Shown here: piece after piece, positions 7,725-13,333 of the stretch
Position numbering within the stretch: position 1 is the stretch's first letter
Layout: the number at the start of each line of letters is the position of its first letter
Assembly: GCA_001801405.1 (NCBI GenBank)
Contig: MGXQ01000028.1
Span: forward strand, 1-13,333
DNA length: 13,333 nt
Reading direction: 5' to 3'
From: Gammaproteobacteria bacterium RIFCSPHIGHO2_02_FULL_42_13
Lineage (GTDB): Bacteria; Pseudomonadota; Gammaproteobacteria; UBA12402
Made by a program: the position numbers and the translations under genes
Notes under the pieces: model-generated
The model's database searches: none
What the model was told of the DNA's origin: nothing
The model's input: only the letters and a program-made list of their open reading frames with translations

Positions 7725-7871
7725 CACCCAGATTGGTAGCAGATTTAAACGTTCTGATTGAAGAAAAATACGCGCATAGTTTTACTATGTAAGTGTTTTT
7801 CTGAATGAAGAACGTTTAAAGATGCTGCCAAGATGGGAGGCTAGATGTTCAAGTTATTTTGTAACAGACCC
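7694..7871. mobile_element. 178-bp palindromic MITE-like element inserted in fabD
   Basis: The ends are 27-bp inverted repeats (7694-7720 and 7845-7871) beginning GGGTCTGTTACAAAATAAC; 26 of 27 positions match, and the mismatch becomes a G-U pair in RNA. TAA flanks both sides (7691-7693 and 7872-7874), consistent with a 3-bp target duplication. Inside, symmetry continues with few breaks: TAGC near the ends, TTTAAACGTTCT (7744-7755) against AGAACGTTTAAA (7809-7820), and CATAGT against ACTATG around the centre near 7782. It encodes no transposase, so it would be a non-autonomous element moved in trans. A TNA-type 3-bp duplication is known from some IS5-family groups, but the family cannot be assigned here. 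In RNA the whole element would fold into one long hairpin between the fabD and fabG coding regions. Confidence 0.85.
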
Positions 7872-7903
7872 TAATAGCCTTGAAAATATATCGGCATTTC
7901 TTT

Positions 7904-7911
7904 AAAGGGGA
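7904..7911 (+). promoter_or_regulatory. fabG ribosome-binding site
   Basis: AAAGGGGA lies six bases before the fabG ATG (7918). It overlaps the TAA at 7903-7905 that would have been the fabD stop before the element inserted, so fabD and fabG were probably translationally coupled originally. Now the fabD stop lies 193 bases upstream of the fabG ATG. Confidence 0.7.
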
Positions 7912-7917
7912 TTTTTT

Positions 7918-8670
7918 ATGTCATCTGACATCTTATCAGGCCAAATTGCATTAGTATCGGGCGCAACGCGTGGCATTGGGCAAGCTATTGCTTTATCGCT
8001 TGCGAAAGCGGGAGCAACCGTCATTGGCACAGCGACAACAGATGAGGGTGCACAAACCATTACAAAATATTTCAAATCACATCAGCTATCGGGTACAGGC
8101 AAAAGACTTGATGTAACCGATGTCGATCAGATGACTCAAGCCTTGAATGAGATCAAGCAAGAAAGAGGGGCTATCAATATTTTAATTAACAACGCAGGCG
8201 TTACGCGGGATAATTTAATGTTGCGTATGAAAGAAGAAGAGTGGCAAGATGTTATTGATACCAATTTAACAGGTGTTTTTAGACTGACACAATTATGTTT
8301 GCGTGATATGTTAAAAGCGCGTGTTGGACGCATTATTAATATTGGTTCTGTTGTTGGAACAACAGGTAATCCCGGGCAAGCCAATTATTCTGCCAGCAAA
8401 TCCGCTCTTTTGGGTTTTGCAAAATCATTGGCACATGAAGTGGCTTCACGCAACATTACCGTGAATACTGTCGCGCCGGGGTATATTGAAACGCCGATGA
8501 CATCTAAATTAACCGAAAAACAAACGCAGTCCATTTTGGCGCGCATTCCTATGCAACGGATTGGAAAGCCAGAAGAGGTAGCACACGCTGTTTTATTTTT
8601 GGCTTCATCGGAAGCTTCTTATATTACCGGCCATACGTTGCACGTAAATGGCGGTATGGCAATGATATAG
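7918..8670 (+). CDS. fabG: 3-oxoacyl-ACP reductase (FabG)
   Basis: FabG carries out the NADPH-dependent reduction of beta-ketoacyl-ACP in each elongation cycle. It is a 250-aa short-chain dehydrogenase/reductase. It shows the cofactor loop SGATRGIG (14-21), NNAG (91-94), Asn116 (DTNLTG), and the catalytic Ser144, Tyr157 and Lys161 (YSASK). The C-terminal HVNGGMAMI is typical of FabG. A strong AAAGGGGA precedes the ATG. No convincing promoter lies directly upstream, so transcripts probably come from the rpmF promoter through the palindromic element. The gene is intact. Confidence 0.97.
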   Translation: MSSDILSGQIALVSGATRGIGQAIALSLAKAGATVIGTATTDEGAQTITKYFKSHQLSGTGKRLDVTDVDQMTQALNEIKQERGAINILINNAGVTRDNLMLRMKEEEWQDVIDTNLTGVFRLTQLCLRDMLKARVGRIINIGSVVGTTGNPGQANYSASKSALLGFAKSLAHEVASRNITVNTVAPGYIETPMTSKLTEKQTQSILARIPMQRIGKPEEVAHAVLFLASSEASYITGHTLHVNGGMAMI

Positions 8671-8725
8671 AGGGGTATTTTGGCTATTTAATATGCAATT
8701 TGATAGATTTTTTTTAATTTGAATC

Positions 8726-8753
8726 TTGCAAGTTGTTGGAGTTTCACTACACT
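8726..8753 (+). promoter_or_regulatory. Promoter of acpP
   Basis: TTGCAA (8726-8731) and TACACT (8748-8753) are spaced by 16 bases and resemble sigma70 -35 and -10 boxes. Transcription would start near 8760, with a leader of about 50 bases. With the terminator after acpP this would make a short monocistronic acpP transcript, in line with the very high ACP demand known in bacteria. Confidence 0.55.
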
Positions 8754-8808
8754 AACGGGGCTAAACGCACAGAATTTTTAAGTCATTAATACATAGAGGA
8801 CATAAAAT

Positions 8809-9045
8809 ATGAGTAGTACTGAAGAACGCGTCAAGCGGATTATTGTTGATCAATTAGGCGTTAAGGAAGAAGAAGTTAAATCATCTTCTAAATTCATTGA
8901 AGATTTGGGCGCAGATTCTTTAGATATCGTCGAGCTTGTGATGGCATTAGAAGAGGAATTTGGCACTGAAATTCCTGATGAAGAAGCCGAAAAAATTACG
9001 ACTGTTGACGAAACAGTTAAGTATATTGAAAATAATCTGAATTAA
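8809..9045 (+). CDS. acpP: Acyl carrier protein
   Basis: ACP carries the growing acyl chain on a 4'-phosphopantetheine arm through all steps of fatty-acid synthesis. The 78-aa acidic protein has the attachment motif GADSLD with Ser37, followed by the recognition helix IVELVMALEEEFGTEIPDEEAEKI. Length and sequence are close to E. coli ACP. AGAGGA (8795-8800) lies eight bases before the ATG. It is framed by its own promoter upstream and a strong terminator downstream. Confidence 0.98.
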   Translation: MSSTEERVKRIIVDQLGVKEEEVKSSSKFIEDLGADSLDIVELVMALEEEFGTEIPDEEAEKITTVDETVKYIENNLN

Positions 9046-9054
9046 ATTATCGTG

Positions 9055-9082
9055 AAAGCAGAGCATTTCGCTCTGCTTTTTT
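9055..9082 (+). terminator. Intrinsic terminator between acpP and fabF
   Basis: AAAGCAGAGC (9055-9064) and GCTCTGCTTT (9070-9079) form a perfect 10-bp stem with a five-base loop. The 3' arm runs into six consecutive T residues (9077-9082). It lies 10 bases after the acpP stop and only 19 bases before the fabF ATG. fabF and the genes after it have no visible promoter between, so they must rely on readthrough; the terminator would set acpP far above fabF. Confidence 0.9.
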
Positions 9083-9100
9083 CATTATAGAGGATGCTAA

Positions 9101-10342
9101 ATGAGCCGACGTGTTGTCGTTACAGGTTTGGGCGCATTATCACCGGTTGGTAATTCAGTCGAAGAATCTTGGCGATCTATTTTATCCGGCAAAAGTGGCA
9201 TTCGCATCATTGATTTTTTTGATGTCACTGATTTTGCATCTAAAATTAGCGGTACCGTTCGCAACGTTGATTTTTCTCTGCATATTTCAACGAAAGATAT
9301 TCGCAAAACAGATCTATTTATCCAATACGCGATTGTGACCGCAAAACAGGCGCTCGAAGATTCAAAGCTATCTATTACCGATGAGAATGCCGGACGTGTT
9401 GGTATTGCGATTGGCTCAGGCATTTGTGGCTTACCTTATTTTGAAAAAACGCATACGACTTTAATGGAAAAAGGGCCGCGACGTATTTCTCCTTTTTTTA
9501 TACCGGCAGTCGTCACCAATATGTCTGCCGGGCATATTTCAATTTTGACGGGCGCGAAAGGACCTAGTGTTTCTATTACGTCAGCTTGTGCAACCGGCAC
9601 ACATAATATTGGATTGGGTGCTCGTATCATTGCTTATGGTGACGCGGATGTGATGTTTTGTGGTGGAACTGAAATGGCTACATCACCGTTAGGATTAGGT
9701 GGTTTTGCGGCCATGCACGCCTTATCGACACGTAATGATGAACCAGAAAAAGCCTGTCGTCCTTGGGATAAAGATCGCGATGGATTTGTGTTAGCCGATG
9801 GTGCCGGTATTTTGGTGTTAGAAGAATTAGAACACGCCAAAAAACGAGGGGCATATATTTACGGCGAAGTAATTGGTTTTGGTATGAGCGGCGATGCATA
9901 TCATATTACGTTACCTGAACCAGAAGGGCGTGGAGCGAGTGCTGCAATGAGCAATGCGCTCTGCGATGCAAAATTAAACCCAGAAGACATTGATTATATT
10001 AATGCACATGGCACATCGACGCCAGCCGGCGATGAAATAGAAGTGCGCGCAGTCAAAAATACATTTGGCGATCATGCTTACAAGTTATCAATGAGTTCGA
10101 CAAAATCAATGACGGGACATTTGTTAGGTGCAACAGGCGCAGTCGAAGCCATTTTTTCACTGCTGGCTCTGCGCGATCAAGTTGCTCCGCCGACAATCAA
10201 TTTAGATAATCCGAGTGATGGATGCGATTTGAATTTTGTACCACACACCGCACAAGAACAAAAAATAGATGTTGTGTTATCTAATTCCTTTGGCTTTGGT
10301 GGCACAAACGCGACGGTGATATTTAAAAAATTTAGTGGATGA
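9101..10342 (+). CDS. fabF: Beta-ketoacyl-ACP synthase II (FabF)
   Basis: FabF condenses malonyl-ACP with the growing acyl-ACP during elongation. The 413-aa protein has the Cys-His-His triad of elongating synthases: Cys163 (SACATG), His303 (NAHGTSTPAGD) and His340 (KSMTGHLLGATGA), plus Lys335. The N-terminus RRVVVTGLGALSPVGN and the C-terminal NSFGFGGTNAT loop are standard. FabF is favoured over FabB by these motifs and by its place after acpP. AGAGGA (9089-9094) lies six bases before the ATG. The stop overlaps mltG in ATGA. E. coli has pabC at this junction; here it is absent. Confidence 0.97.
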   Translation: MSRRVVVTGLGALSPVGNSVEESWRSILSGKSGIRIIDFFDVTDFASKISGTVRNVDFSLHISTKDIRKTDLFIQYAIVTAKQALEDSKLSITDENAGRVGIAIGSGICGLPYFEKTHTTLMEKGPRRISPFFIPAVVTNMSAGHISILTGAKGPSVSITSACATGTHNIGLGARIIAYGDADVMFCGGTEMATSPLGLGGFAAMHALSTRNDEPEKACRPWDKDRDGFVLADGAGILVLEELEHAKKRGAYIYGEVIGFGMSGDAYHITLPEPEGRGASAAMSNALCDAKLNPEDIDYINAHGTSTPAGDEIEVRAVKNTFGDHAYKLSMSSTKSMTGHLLGATGAVEAIFSLLALRDQVAPPTINLDNPSDGCDLNFVPHTAQEQKIDVVLSNSFGFGGTNATVIFKKFSG

Positions 10343-11349
10343 AACGATTTTTTTCTCAATTAATCATTGCTATAACCATTCTATTATTAATGGTTGTGAT
10401 TCTGTGGGCCTTTTTTCTTCGATCCCCCGTCATTGTTAAAACCGATTTGACTTATATTTTAAATCCAGGTACGACCGTGAAGCAACTCGCGCAAGATCTG
10501 CATGATCAAGCGTATTTGCCCTATCCTCGATTGTTTCGATGGTTAGCTAAAGTGCGATTGGATGAGTACCATTTAAAAACGGGTGCTTATGTCTTTCAAG
10601 TGGGCAGCACGGCCGGTGATATTTTGGATCAAGTGGTCACCGGAAAAGTCGTTTATTACCCTTTTATTATCGTCAATGGCTGGACCTATCAACAAGTCAT
10701 GACTAAATTACAAAATGCTCCTGCTGTCAAACATACCTTGACGCATCTTTCTGCAGAGATGATCGCTAGAAAATTAGGTGAACCCTATCCGAGCTTAGAA
10801 GGATTGTTGATGCCTAATACCTATTATTATACCTATCAAACATCTGATTTAGATATCTTAAGGTTCGCGCACACGGCCATGCAAAATTACATTCAAACAG
10901 CATGGCAAGCGCGTCCAAACAATTTACCCTATAAAAATTACTATCATACTTTAATTGTTGCATCGATGATTGAAAAAGAAAGCGCATTTGAACAAGAAAA
11001 GCCGTTAATTGCTGCCGTTATCTTACGGCGGTTAAACATCGGCATGCCATTACAGATCGATTCGACCGTTATTTACGGGCTCGGATCATTGTATAAGGGT
11101 CATATCACGCATTGGGCTTTACGCTTTCCGACGCCATACAATAGTTATATTCGGTATGGATTGCCGCCAACACCCATTGCGATGCCGGGGATTCCCTCTA
11201 TTCAAGCGGCCTTGCATCCTGCGCAAACCGATGTATTATATTTTGTAGCAAAAGGGGATGGCAGCCATGTTTTTTCATTGACATTGGCTGGACAGCGCAC
11301 GGCCATACGCCAATATCAACTCAATAAGACAACACATGAAAAAAAGTAA
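10339..11349 (+). CDS. mltG: Endolytic murein transglycosylase MltG
   Basis: MltG is an inner-membrane enzyme that cuts nascent peptidoglycan strands and is thought to set glycan chain length. The 336-aa protein has one N-terminal transmembrane helix (about residues 6-27, IIAITILLLMVVILWAFFL), giving a short cytoplasmic N-terminus and a periplasmic catalytic domain. A LysM-like region follows (about 35-110). The YceG domain has MIEKESAFEQEKP with probable catalytic Glu212 (E. coli Glu218), then RRLNIGMPLQIDSTVIYGLG, YNSYIRYGLPPTPIAMPG and HPAQTDVLYFVA. The ATG overlaps the fabF stop, and the end overlaps tmk by 14 nt. Its place before tmk is conserved in gammaproteobacteria. Confidence 0.95.
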   Translation: MKRFFSQLIIAITILLLMVVILWAFFLRSPVIVKTDLTYILNPGTTVKQLAQDLHDQAYLPYPRLFRWLAKVRLDEYHLKTGAYVFQVGSTAGDILDQVVTGKVVYYPFIIVNGWTYQQVMTKLQNAPAVKHTLTHLSAEMIARKLGEPYPSLEGLLMPNTYYYTYQTSDLDILRFAHTAMQNYIQTAWQARPNNLPYKNYYHTLIVASMIEKESAFEQEKPLIAAVILRRLNIGMPLQIDSTVIYGLGSLYKGHITHWALRFPTPYNSYIRYGLPPTPIAMPGIPSIQAALHPAQTDVLYFVAKGDGSHVFSLTLAGQRTAIRQYQLNKTTHEKK

Positions 11350-11947
11350 ATTTATTACCATCGAGGGCATTGAAGGAACCGGAAAATCGACGGTCGTTCA
11401 ATATATACGGGATCATTTGCAACGATCCGGTGAAAAAATTGTTTTAACACGGGAACCAGGCGGCACTGAAATTGCCGAGGCAATTCGCAAAGTAATTTTG
11501 CGGCATTATAAAGAGACAATGGCAGAGGATACCGAACTCTTGTTATATTTTGCGGGGCGCGCACAACATATTGCGAGCGTGATTCGTCCTGCTTTAGAGG
11601 CGGGCAAAACGGTGATCTCTGATCGATTTACCGATGCAAGTTTTGCGTATCAAGGGGCGGGGCGCGGTATTTCTGTGGAGCGATTGAAAGTTTTATCGCA
11701 CTGGGTGTTAAAAGATTTAAAACCTGATTTAACGATTTTGCTCGATGTGCCTGTTGAAGTTGGTTTGGCGCGAGCAAAAGGGCGCGGCACATTAGATCGT
11801 ATTGAGTCTGAAACAATAGAGTTTTTTGAACGCGTGAGACAGTGCTATCTTGACTTGGCAAAACAATTTCCCGAACAATATCGTATTGTCGATGCCAATC
11901 AACCGTTAGATGCGGTTAAACAGCAGGTGATAAGCATTATACAATGA
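11336..11947 (+). CDS. tmk: Thymidylate kinase
   Basis: Tmk phosphorylates dTMP to dTDP with ATP, an essential step to dTTP. The 203-aa protein has the P-loop GIEGTGKST (11-19), the TREPGGT motif (38-44), the DRFTDASFAYQG motif (96-107) with the essential Asp-Arg, and the LID segment ARAKGRGTLDRIE (145-157), whose arginines suggest the E. coli-type enzyme. The start overlaps the end of mltG by 14 nt; the frame begins exactly at the conserved N-terminus. The stop overlaps the holB start (ATGA). Confidence 0.97.
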   Translation: MKKSKFITIEGIEGTGKSTVVQYIRDHLQRSGEKIVLTREPGGTEIAEAIRKVILRHYKETMAEDTELLLYFAGRAQHIASVIRPALEAGKTVISDRFTDASFAYQGAGRGISVERLKVLSHWVLKDLKPDLTILLDVPVEVGLARAKGRGTLDRIESETIEFFERVRQCYLDLAKQFPEQYRIVDANQPLDAVKQQVISIIQ

Positions 11948-12909
11948 ATAGACAAATCCTCCCTTGGCAAACATCACAATGGGAACAATTACAGCAATGT
12001 AAAAACAACAACCGTCTGCCACATGCGCTTTTGTTGGTCGGTCCTGCCGGCGTTGGCAAAACAGATTTTGCAAAGGTATTTGCACAATCGTTATTGTGCG
12101 AAGGAAAAACTAATAAACCATGCGGCACTTGTCGTCACTGTTCTTTATTAAACGCAAACAATCATCCCGATTATTTTGATATCAAGCCTGACGAAACATC
12201 CCGTGTGATCAAGATTGATCAAATCCGTCAATTAATTGAGGCAGTTTCAAAAACAGCGCACGTGAGCGATGCTCAAATTGTTCTTGTAAATCCGGCTGAT
12301 ATGCTCAATCGTAATGCAGCCAATGCGTTATTAAAAACACTCGAAGAACCCGAAGGGAATGTTTATATTATCTTGGTCACCAACCGATTATCTGCATTGC
12401 CCGCCACTATTCGCAGTCGATGTCAACTAGTTAAATTTCCGCTGCCGAATGCGTCGTTAGCCGCTAAGTGGTTAACAGGGCAATTGCAAAATGTGACAGA
12501 AATCCCCTTACTATTGCGTTTGGCCTATGGCGCTCCCTTACATGTTATGCAATTTATGGAAGAAGATTTTTTGACGGTGCGCAAAAAATTATTTGATGTT
12601 TGGTATGCTTGGACAAAAGATCAAGCAACGTTTACGCAAGTGGTTAGCGCATGGAATAAGGTCGAGATCGCACAAACACTGGCGTTTTTTCAAAGTTGGG
12701 TGATCGATATCATACGGATCAACCAGTGCGATAAAATGCACGTGATAAATCAAGATATTATTGAACCTTTAGCAGAAATTAGTTTAAAAATCAGCTTGAC
12801 TGAATTATATCGGCTATATGCCAAAATCATGGAAAGCATACGCTGGGTGCAATCGAGTGTTAATTTAAATAGTCAGTTGGTTATCGAGGATTTATTGATT
12901 ACAAACTAG
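11944..12909 (+). CDS. holB: DNA polymerase III delta-prime subunit
   Basis: The delta-prime subunit is part of the clamp loader that places the beta sliding clamp on DNA. The 321-aa protein has an AAA+ domain with P-loop GPAGVGKT (33-40), a four-cysteine zinc module (Cys52, Cys60, Cys63, Cys66), the motif ANALLKTLEEPEG (126-138) and the SRC motif (158-160, RSRCQ). E. coli delta-prime lacks a working P-loop, whereas the consensus GxxGxGKT is kept here. The fold of the C-terminal half is less conserved, as usual for the family. DnaX is excluded by length and by the adjacency to tmk. The ATG overlaps the tmk stop. Confidence 0.93.
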   Translation: MNRQILPWQTSQWEQLQQCKNNNRLPHALLLVGPAGVGKTDFAKVFAQSLLCEGKTNKPCGTCRHCSLLNANNHPDYFDIKPDETSRVIKIDQIRQLIEAVSKTAHVSDAQIVLVNPADMLNRNAANALLKTLEEPEGNVYIILVTNRLSALPATIRSRCQLVKFPLPNASLAAKWLTGQLQNVTEIPLLLRLAYGAPLHVMQFMEEDFLTVRKKLFDVWYAWTKDQATFTQVVSAWNKVEIAQTLAFFQSWVIDIIRINQCDKMHVINQDIIEPLAEISLKISLTELYRLYAKIMESIRWVQSSVNLNSQLVIEDLLITN

Positions 12910-12912
12910 TGC

Positions 12913-13031
12913 GTCATTCCGGAATCGTCACGCCTTTGCGTGACGATTCCGGAATCCAGGGAATCGAAATATGTTGCTAAAGCATTCTCTGGATCCCGGA
13001 TAAATCTGCTACGCAGATTTTCCGGGATGAC
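12913..13031. repeat. Three-armed palindromic repeat between holB and tatD
   Basis: Outer ends GTCATTCCGG (12913-12922) and CCGGGATGAC (13022-13031) are inverted repeats with one mismatch. Arm one is a perfect 18-bp stem (12916-12933 with 12938-12955) around CTTT. Arm two pairs CCAGGGAAT (12956-12964) with ATTCTCTGG (12984-12992), with one C/T change that is a G-U pair in one orientation. Arm three pairs 12993-13009 with 13013-13028 with one bulged base. Such GTCATTCC-type hairpin repeats are common dispersed elements in several proteobacteria, from memory. It begins four bases after the holB stop and may end or protect the holB transcript, although no T-run follows it. Confidence 0.8.
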
Positions 13032-13050
13032 ATAAAAAAAGAGAATGACT

Positions 13051-13333
13051 ATGCTTATTGATTCACATTGTCACCTAGATATGCTCGATTTGGCGCCTTA
13101 TAACGATTCGCTGGATCGCGTGATTGAAGAAGCCAAACAAAATGATGTTGCCCATATATTATCGGCTGGCGTAACATTAAAAGATTTTCCTAACCTACTG
13201 GCTATCGCAAAGCAATATGACTGCGTTAGTTGTTCAGTGGGTTCGCATCCAACGGAACGAGCGCAAGTGCGCGCAACGGTTGAAGCGTTAGTGAATTTAG
13301 CAAAGCATGATGAAGTCGTTGCCATTGGCGAAA
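13051..13333 (+). CDS. tatD: TatD-family metal-dependent DNase (partial, 3' end outside window)
   Basis: TatD-family proteins are metal-dependent hydrolases with reported DNase activity. The first 94 residues are present. The metal-binding HxH motif is in DSHCHLD (His6, His8), GSHPTE is at 65-70, and the final visible residues AIGE carry the conserved glutamate ligand. An in-frame ATG two codons upstream (13045) is an alternative start; 13051 was chosen because the family typically begins just before the DSHCHLD motif and AGAGA at 13040-13044 gives suitable spacing. It follows holB as in E. coli (ycfH). The frame is open at the window edge, so truncation is due to the window. Confidence 0.92.
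   Translation, partial: MLIDSHCHLDMLDLAPYNDSLDRVIEEAKQNDVAHILSAGVTLKDFPNLLAIAKQYDCVSCSVGSHPTERAQVRATVEALVNLAKHDEVVAIGE

Noticed and set aside
7880..7910. A promoter for fabG starting with TTGAAA at 7880
   Set aside because: No acceptable -10 box follows at 16-18 bases; the candidate overlaps the ribosome-binding site.
12913..13031. Repeat read as a CRISPR array or tRNA-like gene
   Set aside because: There are no regularly spaced direct repeats with spacers, and no cloverleaf with acceptor, anticodon and T-loop consensus.

Overview
The window is a chromosomal housekeeping segment of a gammaproteobacterium with moderately low GC (about 40% by eye). Gene order and protein sequences match the classic rne / rluC / rpmF-plsX-fab / mltG-tmk-holB-tatD region. 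The AT-biased codon use and protein divergence would suit a Legionellales-type lineage (Coxiellaceae or Legionellaceae relatives), but that placement is inference only. There is no phage, CRISPR, toxin or secretion gene and no tRNA or rRNA.

Layout: RNase E (rne) is on the minus strand at the left. A 480-bp AT-rich divergent intergenic region follows. The plus strand then carries rluC, a HAD phosphatase, rpmF (L32), plsX, fabH, fabD, fabG, acpP, fabF, mltG, tmk, holB and the start of tatD (cut by the window edge). A promoter lies before rpmF and another before acpP, and a strong intrinsic terminator sits between acpP and fabF. Many junctions are translationally coupled: rpmF/plsX TAATG, ATGA at plsX/fabH, fabF/mltG and tmk/holB, and a 14-nt overlap at mltG/tmk.

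The genes form the phospholipid and fatty-acid initiation/elongation module (PlsX, FabH, FabD, FabG, ACP, FabF). It is joined to a ribosomal protein and followed by genes for cell-wall glycan termination (MltG), dTTP synthesis (Tmk) and the replication clamp loader (HolB). Compared with E. coli, yceF/yceD are absent before rpmF and pabC is absent between fabF and mltG.

The most interesting structure is a 178-bp, almost fully self-complementary MITE-like element (7694-7871). It has 27-bp terminal inverted repeats and a TAA target duplication, and it is inserted into the 3' end of fabD. The last ten residues of FabD are now encoded by the element. Removing it in silico restores an in-frame tail of identical length that ends at a stop overlapping the fabG ribosome-binding site. 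A second palindromic element (12913-13031), with three hairpin arms, sits between holB and tatD. No wholly new multi-gene system was found.
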